The notes below the pieces were generated by a model. It saw only the letters and a list, made by a program, of their open reading frames with translations, made no database searches and was not told where the DNA came from. A program made the translations under genes and the position numbers. Positions 43,013 through 52,533 of a DNA stretch of 64,000 nucleotides are shown here, one piece after another (within the stretch, counting starts at the first letter, position 1; each line of letters begins with the position of its first letter). The DNA is from Arthrobacter sp. Marseille-P9274. Lineage in GTDB: Bacteria; Actinomycetota; Actinomycetes; Actinomycetales; Micrococcaceae. The stretch covers positions 496,001 through 560,000 of the forward strand of contig NZ_CAMPOV010000002.1 in the NCBI RefSeq assembly GCF_946892675.1, given 5' to 3'.

Positions 43013-44359
43013 TTAGTGCGCCCCGGTGACCATCCACGCATCGTTGCGCACGCGCCAGCCGAGGGTCAGCGCGCGGGCGGCCATGTAGCCGAGCCCAAAG
43101 GCCGCCCACAGCCACACCAGGCCCGCGGCGCCGGACAGCCGTCCGGCGTCGACCAGGGCCAGCAGCGGCAGGTACATCAGGAGATTTACGACGCCGGAAA
43201 TCGCCAGGTATTTCGCGTCGCCCGCCCCGATCAGCACGCCGTCGAGCACGAAGACGAAGCCGCAGATCGGCTGGCTGAGGGCCAGCAGCAGCACGCCGAC
43301 GGCGAACGCCTCCTGCACGGCCGGATCCGACGTGAACATCCAGCCCAGGTGCGGCCCGGCGAGCCCCAGGACGGCTCCGGTGAGCACCCCGAAGCCCACG
43401 CCCCAGACGATCATCCGGCGGGTCAGCGAGTGGGCCAGCGGCTTGTTGCCGGCGCCGAGCTCCTTGCCGATCAGGGCCTGCGCGGCGATGGCGATGGCGT
43501 CCAGGGCGAAGGCCAGGAAGGTGAAGACCGTCATCACGAGCTGGTGCCCCGCCAGGCTCACCGGGCCCTGCGCGGTGGCGACGAAGACGGTGGCCAGGAT
43601 GGCGATCCGCAGGCTCAGCGTGCGCAGCATCAGCCAGGAGCCCACGTGCGTAGTGGACTTGATGCCGGACCAGGTCGGCGCGAGCGGGATGCGGTACTTG
43701 ACGGCGGCCCGGTAGACGATGACCAGGTAGACCGCGGCCATGCCCCACTGTGCCAGGCTGGTGCCGAGCGCCGAGCCGGCCACCGAGAGGTCGAGCCCGT
43801 ACACCAGCGCGAAGTTCAGTCCGATATTGACCATGAACCCGATGCCCGCCACGAGCAGTGGCGTCTTGGTGTCCTGCAGCCCGCGCAGCACGCCGGTGGC
43901 GGCGAGGACGATCAGCATCGCGGTCAGGCCGGGCATCGACCAACGCAGGTAGTCGACGGCGTACTCGTGGACCTCGCCGGCGGCGCCCATGGCCGATGCG
44001 AGGGCAGGCGCGCTGAACCAGCCCGCCACCGAGAGAATCAGCCCCAGCAGCACCGCCAGCCAGATGCCGTCGCGCCCGATCGCCAGCGCCTCCGCGATCC
44101 GGCCCGCGCCGAGCATGCGCGCCACCGCGGGGGTCGTGGAGTAGGCCAGGAACACCATCAGGCCGACGGCAGTCTGCACCACGGTGGCCGCCAGGCCCAC
44201 TCCAGCCAGCTGCGCCACGCCCAGGTGCCCCACGATCGCGGAGTCGGCCAGGAGGAACAGCGGCTCGGCCACCAGGGCCCCGAAGGCCGGGAGGGCCAGG
44301 GCGAGGATCGTGCGGTTGAGGCCCTGCTGGGGCCGGACCGCGGTTTGTCGTGAAGTCAC
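43013..44359 (-). CDS. MATE-family efflux transporter (DinF-like)
   Basis: The 448-residue, 12-helix protein has the MATE halves with ALPAFGALVAEPLFLLADSAIVGHLG at the start and the equivalent element AAQALIGKELGAGN in the second half. DinF-type members expel cationic drugs or oxidised compounds by cation antiport. The GTG at 44359 has GGGAAG upstream; a far longer in-frame reading extends into the ABC permease gene and is not credible. Confidence 0.9.
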   Translation of the reverse strand: MTSRQTAVRPQQGLNRTILALALPAFGALVAEPLFLLADSAIVGHLGVAQLAGVGLAATVVQTAVGLMVFLAYSTTPAVARMLGAGRIAEALAIGRDGIWLAVLLGLILSVAGWFSAPALASAMGAAGEVHEYAVDYLRWSMPGLTAMLIVLAATGVLRGLQDTKTPLLVAGIGFMVNIGLNFALVYGLDLSVAGSALGTSLAQWGMAAVYLVIVYRAAVKYRIPLAPTWSGIKSTTHVGSWLMLRTLSLRIAILATVFVATAQGPVSLAGHQLVMTVFTFLAFALDAIAIAAQALIGKELGAGNKPLAHSLTRRMIVWGVGFGVLTGAVLGLAGPHLGWMFTSDPAVQEAFAVGVLLLALSQPICGFVFVLDGVLIGAGDAKYLAISGVVNLLMYLPLLALVDAGRLSGAAGLVWLWAAFGLGYMAARALTLGWRVRNDAWMVTGAH

Positions 44360-44382
44360 GCTTCCCAGCTTAGGGCCCGGCG

Positions 44383-45213
44383 CTAGCGGAAGCGGCGCCC
44401 CTGGTCCCGCCGGTTTGCCCACAGCGCCAGGCCACCCAGCAGCACCATCCACACCGCGAGGCACAGGACCGAGCCGGCCTCCAGGCCCTCTCCGGTCAGG
44501 GCGAAGACCGACACATCGCGGGCGGCGCGGGACGGCAGGAAGAGCGAAAGGGTATTGAGCCACTCCGGGAACGCCGCCGGCGGCATCATCATCCCGCCGG
44601 CGAAGGCCATCGGGAAGAACACCACCTGCGTCACCGCCACGGCCACCTTGGAGGTGCACCGGTAGCCGATGAACAGCCCGAGCGCCAGGAACGGCAGCCC
44701 GCAGGACAGCCAGACTGCGACGGCCAGCGGCACCCGCCACCAGGAGAGGCCGCCGTCGCCAAAGGCCTCCGGCGCCGACGTCAGCAGGGCCCCGATCGCC
44801 AGCACCGGGACCAGCGCAAACAGCGCGAACAGCATGGCCGGCACCGCCCGGGCAATGGTCGGCGGCACAGGACCTACCGGCAGCGTCCGCAGGTAGCTGC
44901 TCCACGGGTTGGCCCGCTCCTCCGCGATGCCGATGCCGTAGTTGAACAGGAACGAGCTCATCACGCCGAAGACCGCCAGTTGCGCCACCGCGGTCAGCGA
45001 CGCCATCGGGTTCGACGTCACCAGCTCCTGCGGGACGACGAAGAACAGCAGCACCAGCGCCGGGAAGACGGTGGAGGAGATGACCGCCACCGGAATCCGC
45101 AGCTGCTCGAGGACCTGCGCCTTCGAGTGCGCCAGGACCAGCGCGGCGTGGCTTGGCGCCGGCCGGACGGCGGTTGAGTCCGACACGGGAACGGGCTGGG
45201 TCAGGGCGCTCAT
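44383..45213 (-). CDS. ABC-2 type transporter permease
   Basis: This 276-residue protein has six helices with the ABC-2 features ISSTVFPALVLLFFVVPQ and FPMAFAGGMMMPPAAFPEWL. It forms the membrane part of an exporter with the ATPase encoded just upstream; their start and stop overlap by four bases. Confidence 0.9.
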   Translation of the reverse strand: MSALTQPVPVSDSTAVRPAPSHAALVLAHSKAQVLEQLRIPVAVISSTVFPALVLLFFVVPQELVTSNPMASLTAVAQLAVFGVMSSFLFNYGIGIAEERANPWSSYLRTLPVGPVPPTIARAVPAMLFALFALVPVLAIGALLTSAPEAFGDGGLSWWRVPLAVAVWLSCGLPFLALGLFIGYRCTSKVAVAVTQVVFFPMAFAGGMMMPPAAFPEWLNTLSLFLPSRAARDVSVFALTGEGLEAGSVLCLAVWMVLLGGLALWANRRDQGRRFR

Positions 45214-46178
45214 GCGGGTTCCTCTTCGGTGGTGGCTGTGCCGGAATGCCGGGTGAGGGCCACGAAGGCTTCCTCCAGCGTGGCGGCGTGGACTTCGAGG
45301 CCGCTGAAGCCGATGCCCTCCTCCACGAGGCGGCGGACCGTGGCGTCGGCGTCCTGCGTGACAATGGTCGTCACCCCGGAAGCGGCCAGGGAGGAACCGA
45401 CCGTGTGCGGCCAGGAGCCAAAGTACGACGGCGGCAGCGGGCTGTGGAACGTGACCCGGCTAATTGCCACGTGGCTGCGGACCTCCTCCACGGTGCCGTC
45501 CGCGACGATGGTGCCGTGGTCGACGACCACGACCCGGCTGGCCAGCGCCTGGATCTCTTCGAGGTAGTGGCTGGTGATCAGCAGCGTGCCGCCCCCGGCG
45601 CGGTAGTCCCGAAGCTGCTGCCACAGCGTCTCGCGGGCGTCCACGTCCAGGCCGGTGGTCGGCTCGTCGAGGATGACCAGCCGGGGACGCCCGACCAGGG
45701 CCAGCGCCACGAGCAGCCGGCGCTGCTGCCCGCCGGAGAGAGCGCCGCACTGCCGGTCCGCCATGTCCGACAGGCCAAAACGGTCCAGCAGTTCGGAGGT
45801 CGGGATCGGGTCCGCGTAGTGGGCGGCCACGAAGTCAACCGTCTCCCGCAGCTTGAGCGTCTGCGGGACGGAGGTGGCCTGCGGGGTGATGCCCAGCTGC
45901 AGCCGGGCCTCCGGGTCCAGCGGGTTCCGGTTGAACAGTTCCACGGAGCCGGCATCCGGACGGCGCAGCCCGCAGAGCAGGCTGATCAGCGTGGACTTGC
46001 CGGCGCCGTTCGGCCCGAGGAGTCCCACGGCCTCGCCGGCGTTGATCGCAAGGCTGAGCCCGTCCAGGGCCTTCACTTGGCCGAAGCTCTTGGCGACCCC
46101 GGTGGCCGAGGCGAGGACCGGCGTCGTACCTTCAGTAGTTACTGTGGGTAGTGCCAAAGATGGTGCAGGGACTGACAT
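45210..46178 (-). CDS. ABC transporter ATP-binding protein (DRA/Nod type)
   Basis: The 322-residue ATPase has Walker A GPNGAGKST, signature LSGGQQRRL, Walker B LVILDEPTTGLD and the H-loop TSHYLEE. A C-terminal extension of about 100 residues is typical of drug- or antibiotic-export ABCs. It is translated ahead of the permease with an ATGA overlap. Confidence 0.93.
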   Translation of the reverse strand: MSVPAPSLALPTVTTEGTTPVLASATGVAKSFGQVKALDGLSLAINAGEAVGLLGPNGAGKSTLISLLCGLRRPDAGSVELFNRNPLDPEARLQLGITPQATSVPQTLKLRETVDFVAAHYADPIPTSELLDRFGLSDMADRQCGALSGGQQRRLLVALALVGRPRLVILDEPTTGLDVDARETLWQQLRDYRAGGGTLLITSHYLEEIQALASRVVVVDHGTIVADGTVEEVRSHVAISRVTFHSPLPPSYFGSWPHTVGSSLAASGVTTIVTQDADATVRRLVEEGIGFSGLEVHAATLEEAFVALTRHSGTATTEEEPA

Positions 46179-46245
46179 GTGTGCTCCTCAGGATGGCGCA
46201 GTTCAGCTCCGCCCGCGGACCGCGGACGGTGGATGTGGCTTGGTT

Positions 46246-46542
46246 TCAGCCGCCGAGCAGTTCCTTGAGCGCGTCGCGGTAGGCGGTGTAGGCAGCGCGG
46301 CCCTTGGGCGTGATGCCCACGTAGGTGGCGGGAGTGCGGCCCTCGATGGTCTTGGTGACTTCGATGTAGCCGGCGTCTTCGAGCTTGCGCAGGTGGGTGG
46401 AGAGGTTACCGGCGGTCATCTCGAGGATCTTGCGGAGTTTGGTGAAGGCGATCTTGTCCCGCTCCCCCACCTGGTTGAGCACCGTGATGGTGCGCAGGCG
46501 GGACTCGGCGTGGATCACCGGGTCGAGCTCCGGCATGCTCAC
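46246..46542 (-). CDS. Winged-helix transcriptional regulator (HTH_27 type)
   Basis: This 98-residue protein is a single winged helix (KIAFTKLRKILEMTAGNLSTHLRKLEDAGYIEV plus wing TYVGITPKGRAAY). It starts at GTG 46542, overlapping the stop of the membrane protein gene (GTGA); an internal ATG at 46536 is possible. These small repressors usually control the adjacent ABC exporter. A 16-bp palindrome at 47236 is the likely operator. Confidence 0.87.
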   Translation of the reverse strand: MSMPELDPVIHAESRLRTITVLNQVGERDKIAFTKLRKILEMTAGNLSTHLRKLEDAGYIEVTKTIEGRTPATYVGITPKGRAAYTAYRDALKELLGG

Positions 46543-47207
46543 GCACCTGCCAGGAGGCGACGGCGGCGGACGGTGCCCGCGAGGGCCGCTGCGAAGAAGC
46601 CGGCCGGACCCAGGACCGCCAGCACGGTCAGGAAGTGCACGGGGCCGGCCAGCAGCGAAACGATGTTTACCACCAGGAACCAGACGCCCAGGACGGCCTG
46701 GTTCCGGTCGTTGAACATCGCACCGCCTGCCATGTACATCAGCCCGACGATCAGGATGGCGATGCCGTTGAAGGCCATGCTGCGCAGCCAGTAATCGTCG
46801 GTCATCGCGACGACCACGCCTCCGAGCGCGCCCATGGTCATGAAGCCCAGCGCCCATCCGCCGCCGTACACCGCGCCGAGGAAGGACGAGTGCCCGCGGA
46901 TTCCGCGGCTCTGCCGGGTGATGATGACGACGGTCGAGACCAGCGCCACCAGAATGCAGGCTCCGAAGATCAGCATGGCCTGCTCCGGTGCGAGCGGCAG
47001 CCAGCCGAAGCGGGCGCCGTGCAGTCCGCCGTAGCCGACCAGCCAGGCCAGGCCCCAGATGAGGTAGACCATCGCATCATCGCCGTAGAGCTCGCGCCGG
47101 GCACGGGTTTCCGCGTCATTGACCAGGCGGAGCGCGGCATGCAGATCCAGCGGCGCCTCTTCCGGTTCCCCGCGCTCGGCGGGACGTTCCTGGGCTTGCG
47201 GTGTCAT
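46539..47207 (-). CDS. Membrane protein of the ABC/winged-helix module
   Basis: The 222-residue protein has a soluble acidic N-terminus and about six helices (MVYLIWGLAWLVGYGG, LIFGACILVALVSTVVII, LGFMTMGALGGVVVAM and others). It recurs with winged-helix repressors and ABC exporters in actinobacteria, as far as I recall, but has no known function. It is the first gene of the four-gene unit and is preceded by GGAAGCAGGGAG and the 47236 palindrome. Confidence 0.78.
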   Translation of the reverse strand: MTPQAQERPAERGEPEEAPLDLHAALRLVNDAETRARRELYGDDAMVYLIWGLAWLVGYGGLHGARFGWLPLAPEQAMLIFGACILVALVSTVVIITRQSRGIRGHSSFLGAVYGGGWALGFMTMGALGGVVVAMTDDYWLRSMAFNGIAILIVGLMYMAGGAMFNDRNQAVLGVWFLVVNIVSLLAGPVHFLTVLAVLGPAGFFAAALAGTVRRRRLLAGA

Positions 47208-47235
47208 GGCTCTCCCTGCTTCCTAACGGCGATTC

Positions 47236-47251
47236 TACAAACTAGTTTGTA
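47236..47251. promoter_or_regulatory. 16-bp perfect palindrome (operator) before the ABC/winged-helix module
   Basis: TACAAACTAGTTTGTA overlaps a TAGAAT -10-like box on the minus strand (47237-47232). A partial second copy (TACAAACTGATTTG) follows at once. The base composition stands out from the GC-rich surroundings. Confidence 0.75.
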
Positions 47252-47504
47252 CTACAAACTGATTTGCCGCAAGAGCTCAGTAGTGAATGCGGCAGCTGGG
47301 ACCACGACCCGCCCTGCCCGCTGGTGCCCCACCACACCGCATCCCAACGTGACAGTACCCGGGAGGACGCGCGCGGCGTCGTAATCCGTGTCGTCTTCGC
47401 CTGCGAGCCGGCAGCCGAAGCAGAAGTCCGCCAGCGTATAGACCGGGCACTTCGCTCGGGCTCCGTGGCCAATCCGAACGGCCGTCCTGCTTCGAACATC
47501 CGGT

Positions 47505-47702
47505 ATGACCGACGCATTTGGGATCAGCTATGCGGCCGGCGAGTCGAAGGCCCTGTCCCTCGCGCGGCTGATCGTGGCCGACACCCTCGCCGAGCTCGAA
47601 CGTGTCTGGTCCGACCCACGCCCCGAAGCGGTTGTCGCCGCGGCCCGGCGCCACCTCGCCGCTGCAGAGGACTGGGCCAACGTCCGCCGCGAGGGAGCCT
47701 AG
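47505..47702 (+). CDS. Small hypothetical protein (65 residues)
   Basis: It is an Ala-rich helical protein (SLARLIVADTLAELERVW and AVVAAARRHLAAAEDWANV). Codon third positions are strongly G/C, which supports coding. The ribosome-binding site is weak. Not recognised. Confidence 0.5.
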   Translation: MTDAFGISYAAGESKALSLARLIVADTLAELERVWSDPRPEAVVAAARRHLAAAEDWANVRREGA

Positions 47703-47735
47703 GAACGGAATCGAGGACCTGGAGCCTGATCGGAC

Positions 47736-48614
47736 CTAAATGCAGGAGTAGTCGTAGTCGAAGCCGCGGGAGACAAACTGCGTCAACGTTACCCGGCCGC
47801 CCGGCGTGAGCGGCGCGGAAGCGCAGTTGTTCTTGGCTCCGTTCAGGGTGCGGGCTCCGGCCAGCCAGCTCGGCAAGCTGTTGAGATTGCTTCCGGCCGG
47901 CACCTGGCCGACGATCTGCGCCCACTGCGAGGAGCCCGCATACAGGCCGACGCGGGCCCCGATGCTCTGGAAGTAGGCGGTCATGCCTTCAAGGTCCGCC
48001 CTGTTGGCCTGCCGGTCCGCCGACCAGCTGTTTCCGGTTTCCACGTCCAGCCACCACAGGTAGACGGAGGGGTTGCTGACGCCGCGAAGATGGACGTCGT
48101 CGTAGGCCTTGGCGTAGCCGTACATGTAGGCGCAGGCTGCATCCTCGCCGCCCTGGCAGGCGCCGTACGGGTTGTTGACGATCGTGCCGCCGTACTCATT
48201 GCTGACCGGCCACCACGAACCGGCATGGCCGGGGTTCGCCGTGTTGACGTAGAGCGCGACCAGCGGCTGGCCGGTGCCGCCCGACGACTTCTGCGCCCAG
48301 GCCAACTGGTCGGCAAAGCAGGGGTTGGTGTTGTTGGCCAGGCCGCCGTTGACGCCGACGATTCCGAAGGCCTGCCCGCTCGGCAGCGCCTTGTTGCACT
48401 GCCGCCAGGAGACGTCGTTGCCGAGCGGCGTGTCGTTGCTTCCCTTCGCCGGGGCCGCGGCGGCACCGGGAGCACCGGCTAAGCCGACAACCGCGGCAGC
48501 GGCCCAACAAGCCAGGAGCAGCACCATGCGACGGAGGCCGCGCCGGCACAGTCGGCTGCCCGGGGAGGTTCCGCCGCCGGTGCGGGCGGGCTCAGCAAAA
48601 TCATCTGCGGGCAT
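47736..48614 (-). CDS. Secreted DUF1906/GH25-like glycoside-hydrolase-type protein
   Basis: The 292-residue protein has a long basic N-terminus, a signal-peptide core (VLLLACWAAAAVVGLAGAPGAAAA) and a secreted TIM-barrel-like domain. Its opening, GNDVSWRQCNKALPSGQAFGIVGVNGG, and the later LWWLDVETGNSW resemble GH25 lysozymes and DUF1906 proteins. The conserved acids in DVSW and DVETG could be catalytic. It may act on cell-wall glycan. Confidence 0.78.
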   Translation of the reverse strand: MPADDFAEPARTGGGTSPGSRLCRRGLRRMVLLLACWAAAAVVGLAGAPGAAAAPAKGSNDTPLGNDVSWRQCNKALPSGQAFGIVGVNGGLANNTNPCFADQLAWAQKSSGGTGQPLVALYVNTANPGHAGSWWPVSNEYGGTIVNNPYGACQGGEDAACAYMYGYAKAYDDVHLRGVSNPSVYLWWLDVETGNSWSADRQANRADLEGMTAYFQSIGARVGLYAGSSQWAQIVGQVPAGSNLNSLPSWLAGARTLNGAKNNCASAPLTPGGRVTLTQFVSRGFDYDYSCI

Positions 48615-48715
48615 GTGGAGCCTCTCGTCCGGACGGTCAAACCTGACCGCCAGCTTCCTCCCGCAGGAAGCCGGCGGTCAAGGTTTCGGCCGCAGATTTC
48701 TTCGCTCGCGGAGGG

Positions 48716-50800
48716 TCAGGCCGGGTCCGCCGCCGCGGCGAACTGCGACATGTAGAGCCGGTAGTACGCGCCGTGGGCTTCGAGCAGCTCGGCGTGGTTG
48801 CCCTGCTCCACGATCTGCCCGTCCTCCATCACCAGGATGACGTCCGCATCCCGGATGGTGGAGAGCCGGTGCGCGATCACGAACGAGGTCCGGTCGGTGC
48901 GCAGCGCGGCCATGGCGTGCTGGACCAGCACCTCGGTGCGCGTGTCCACCGAGCTGGTCGCCTCATCCAGGATCAGCAGCGATGGATTCGCGAGGAAGGC
49001 CCGGGCGATCGTGATCAGCTGCTTCTCGCCCGCCGAGACGTTGTTGCCCTCCTCATCGATCACCGTGTCGTAGCCGTCCGGCAGCGCCCGAACGAACCGG
49101 TCCACGTAGGTCGCCTTGGCCGCCGCCAGCACCTGCTCCTCGGTGGCGTCCAGGTTGCCGTAGCGGATGTTGTCGAAGATGGACCCGCCGAAGAGCCAGG
49201 CATCCTGCAGCACCATGGCCACCTTGGAGCGCAGCTCGGCACGGCTCAGGTGCGTGATGTCCACGCCGTCCAGCGTGATCCGGCCGGAGTCCAGCTCGTA
49301 GAAGCGCATCACCAGGTTCACCAGCGTGGTCTTGCCGGCGCCCGTGGGCCCGACGATGGCCACGGTCTCCCCCGGCCGTGCGGCAAAGGAGAGGTCCTCG
49401 ATCAGCGGCTTCTCGGGCGTGTAGCTGAAGCTGACGCGCTCGAACTCCACGTGCCCGTCGGTCTTCGCCGGCAGCGTGTCGATGGCCGTATCCGGCTCCT
49501 GCTCCTCCGCGTCCAGCAGCTCGAAGACGCGCTCGGCGGAGGCGACACCGGACTGCAGCATGTTGGCCATGCCCGCCATCTGGCTCAGCGGCTGGTTGAA
49601 TTCGCGCGAGTACTGGATGAACGCCGTGGCATCGCCCAGCGTCATCGAGCCCGAGGCCACCCGCAGGCCGCCCACCACGGCGATGCCGACGTAGGACAGG
49701 TAGGAGATGAACTGCATGATCGGCATGATCATGCCGGAGACGAACTGCGCCCCGAAGGACGCCTTGTAGAGCTCCTCGTTCTTCTTCTCGAACTCGGCCA
49801 GCGACTCCTGCTCGCGGCCGAACACGCGGACCAGGTCGTGCCCGCTGAAGGACTCCTCGATATGGCCGTTCAGCGCGCCCGTATTCTTCCACTGGGCGGC
49901 GAAGAGCTTCTGGCTGCGCACCCCGATCAGGCCCGCCCCCACTGCGGAGAGCGGCAGCGCGATCAGCGCGATCAGCGCCAGCTGCCAGGACACGATGAAC
50001 ATCATCACCGTGATGCCAATCAGGCTCAGGGCGGACATGATCAGCTGCGCGAAGGCCTGCTGCAGCGCCTGCTGGACATTGTCGACGTCGTTCGTCACCC
50101 GGGAGAGCAGGTCGCCGCGCTGCCGGGTATCGAAGTAGTTCAGCGGCAGCCGGTTCAGCTTGGCCTCCACATCGCGGCGCAGGTTGAACACCACGCGCAT
50201 CACGATCCGGTTCAGCACGTAGCCCTGCAGCCACATGAACAGCGAGGAGACCAGGTACATGCCGAGCACGATCAGGATCAGCCGGCCCAGCAGGGTGAAA
50301 TCGATCCCCGCGCCCGGAATGAGGGTCATCCCGGAGAGCATGTCCGCGAACTGGTCCTGCCCCTGCGCGCGCAGGCCGGCGATCACCTGGTCCTGGCTCA
50401 CGCCGGCGGGCAGGTTCTTGCTGACCACGCCGTTGAAGATGACGTCCATGGCGTTGCCCAGCACCTTCGGTGCAATGACGTTGAGAACGACGGCGACCAG
50501 CACCATCGCGAGCACGGCGAAGATCCCTGCCTTCTCCGGTTTCAGCAGGCCGAAGAGCCGCTTCGCCGAGGGCCAGAAATGCTGGGCCTTCTTCGCCGGC
50601 GTGCCGGTCATCCAGTCGCCGTCCGCTTCGGTGGGCTGGTATTCCTCCTCGTCGAAGGTCCCCGACACGGCCTCGGCCTGCGCCTCCGCGGCGGCCCCCG
50701 GGGTGGGGGCGACGACCGGCTCAATGGCCGGAGCGGTTGCGGGATCGGCGGCTGGCGCGGTGTCGGTGTCCCCCAGCGTTGCCCGGTTGTCCTTGTCCAC
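48716..50800 (-). CDS. Heterodimeric ABC exporter, consensus Walker B subunit
   Basis: This 694-residue fused membrane domain plus ATPase has six helices, Walker A GPTGAGKTT, Walker B LLILDEATSSVD with the catalytic glutamate, and a degenerate signature VSAGEKQL. An Ala/Pro-rich N-terminal extension of about 90 residues precedes the first helix. It starts at GTG 50800, two bases after the partner's stop. Together they should form a two-site exporter of the LmrCD/TM287-288 kind. The substrate is unknown. Confidence 0.92.
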   Translation of the reverse strand: MDKDNRATLGDTDTAPAADPATAPAIEPVVAPTPGAAAEAQAEAVSGTFDEEEYQPTEADGDWMTGTPAKKAQHFWPSAKRLFGLLKPEKAGIFAVLAMVLVAVVLNVIAPKVLGNAMDVIFNGVVSKNLPAGVSQDQVIAGLRAQGQDQFADMLSGMTLIPGAGIDFTLLGRLILIVLGMYLVSSLFMWLQGYVLNRIVMRVVFNLRRDVEAKLNRLPLNYFDTRQRGDLLSRVTNDVDNVQQALQQAFAQLIMSALSLIGITVMMFIVSWQLALIALIALPLSAVGAGLIGVRSQKLFAAQWKNTGALNGHIEESFSGHDLVRVFGREQESLAEFEKKNEELYKASFGAQFVSGMIMPIMQFISYLSYVGIAVVGGLRVASGSMTLGDATAFIQYSREFNQPLSQMAGMANMLQSGVASAERVFELLDAEEQEPDTAIDTLPAKTDGHVEFERVSFSYTPEKPLIEDLSFAARPGETVAIVGPTGAGKTTLVNLVMRFYELDSGRITLDGVDITHLSRAELRSKVAMVLQDAWLFGGSIFDNIRYGNLDATEEQVLAAAKATYVDRFVRALPDGYDTVIDEEGNNVSAGEKQLITIARAFLANPSLLILDEATSSVDTRTEVLVQHAMAALRTDRTSFVIAHRLSTIRDADVILVMEDGQIVEQGNHAELLEAHGAYYRLYMSQFAAAADPA

Positions 50801-50802
50801 GC

Positions 50803-52533
50803 TCAGGCCACCTCCTCGGCTGCGATCTGCGATTCAACGATTTCCTGGTACGTCGGCGAGGTCTCGAGCAGCTCCTCATGGGTGCCGCGGTCCACGATCT
50901 GCCCGTGCTCCATCACCAGGATCTGGTCCGCATCGCGGATTGTGGCCACCCGCTGGGCCACGATGATGACGGTGGCGTCCTTGGTCCGGGTCTTCAGCGC
51001 CGCACGGAGCCGCGCATCGGTGGCCACGTCCAGCGCGGAGAACGAGTCGTCGAACAGGTAGACCTTGGGCTTGGCCACCAGCGCGCGGGCGATGCAGAGC
51101 CGCTGCCGCTGCCCGCCGGACACGTTGGTGCCGCCCTGGGACACCCGGGACTCCAGCCCGTGCTCCTGCTCCAGCACGAAGTCCGCCTGGGCCACGGCCA
51201 GCGCGTCCCGGAGTTCCTCGTCCGCGGCATCCGGGTCGCCGAAGCGCAGGTTGTGCGCGATGGTTCCGGAGAACAGGTAGGGCCGCTGCGGCACAATCGC
51301 CACGCGCCGGGTGATCTCCTCGCGCGCGAGCTCGGTGACGGGAACGCCGTCGAGCAATACCTCGCCGCTGCCGGCGTCGAACAGCCGCGGCAGCATGGAG
51401 ACCAGCGTGCTCTTGCCGGCACCGGTGCTGCCCACGATCGCCGTCGTCTGGCCCGGCCGCGCGGTGAAGCTCACGTTGCTCAGCACGGGAGCCTCGGCCC
51501 CGGGGTAGGCGAAGGAGACGTTGCGGAATTCGACCGCGCCGGCCGCCTCCGCGGGTACGGTCGGCCGCTCGGGTTCGTGGATCGAGGGCACCGCCTTGAG
51601 CACCTCGCCGATCCGCTCCGCGCACACGGCGGCGCGCGGGATCATCATCGCCATAAAGGTGCCCATCATGACCGCCACCAGGATCTGCAGCAGGTACTGC
51701 AGGAATGCCGTCAGCGCGCCCACCTGCATCTGCCCGGCATCAACCCGAAGGCCGCCGAACCACAGCACGGCGGCCGTCGCCAGGTGCAGGATCATGCCGA
51801 TCGCCGGGAACATCAGCACGAACAGCGATCCGACCGCCAGGGACACGTCCGTCAGTTCGCGGTTGGACTTGTCGAAGCGCGAGGCCTCGTAGGGTTCGCG
51901 CACGAAGGCCCGGACCACCCGGATGCCGGTGATCTGTTCCCGCAGTACCCCGTTGATGCCGTCGATCTTGGTCTGCATGGTGCGGAACAGCGGCATCAGC
52001 TTCCAGACCAGGAAACCAACGACGACGAAAAGCGCCGGCACCGAGACCCAGACCAGCCAGGACAGCTGCAGGTCCTCGCGGACGGCCATGATGATGCCGC
52101 CCACGCACATGATCGGCGCCGACACCATGAAGTTCAGCCCCATCAACACCAGCATCTGCACCTGCTGCACGTCATTGGTGCCGCGGGTGATCAGGCTCGG
52201 CGCGCCGAACTCGTTGACCTCGCGCGCGGAGAACCCGGCGACCTTGTGGAAGACGCCCCTGCGCAGGTCCCGGCCGACCGCCATGGCCGCCTTCGACCCG
52301 AAGTAGACACCCGCGATGGCGGTGGCCACCTGGACGAAGCTGACCCCCAGCATGACCGCGCCGGTGTTCCAGATGTAGTCGGTGTCGCCCCGGGAGACGC
52401 CCTCGTCTATGATCTGGGCGTTCAGGCTGGGCAGGTAGAGGGCCGCGATGGTGGATGCCAGCTGCAGCACCACCACGGCCAGGACATACGGAAGATAAGG
52501 CCGCGCGTAATGGCGGACCAGTTTGATCAGCAT
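50803..52533 (-). CDS. Heterodimeric ABC exporter, degenerate Walker B subunit
   Basis: The 576-residue protein has six helices and an ATPase domain with Walker A GSTGAGKST and canonical signature VSGGQRQRL. Walker B reads VYLFDDSFSALD, with aspartate in the place of the catalytic glutamate. It is upstream of and nearly contiguous with the consensus subunit. This pattern is complementary: the working ATP site pairs this signature with the other subunit's Walker motifs. Confidence 0.92.
   Translation of the reverse strand: MLIKLVRHYARPYLPYVLAVVVLQLASTIAALYLPSLNAQIIDEGVSRGDTDYIWNTGAVMLGVSFVQVATAIAGVYFGSKAAMAVGRDLRRGVFHKVAGFSAREVNEFGAPSLITRGTNDVQQVQMLVLMGLNFMVSAPIMCVGGIIMAVREDLQLSWLVWVSVPALFVVVGFLVWKLMPLFRTMQTKIDGINGVLREQITGIRVVRAFVREPYEASRFDKSNRELTDVSLAVGSLFVLMFPAIGMILHLATAAVLWFGGLRVDAGQMQVGALTAFLQYLLQILVAVMMGTFMAMMIPRAAVCAERIGEVLKAVPSIHEPERPTVPAEAAGAVEFRNVSFAYPGAEAPVLSNVSFTARPGQTTAIVGSTGAGKSTLVSMLPRLFDAGSGEVLLDGVPVTELAREEITRRVAIVPQRPYLFSGTIAHNLRFGDPDAADEELRDALAVAQADFVLEQEHGLESRVSQGGTNVSGGQRQRLCIARALVAKPKVYLFDDSFSALDVATDARLRAALKTRTKDATVIIVAQRVATIRDADQILVMEHGQIVDRGTHEELLETSPTYQEIVESQIAAEEVA

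Noticed and set aside
48773-51061. 762-codon plus-strand open frame
   Set aside because: It is antisense to the ABC exporter genes, His/Gln/Gly-rich and without family motifs.
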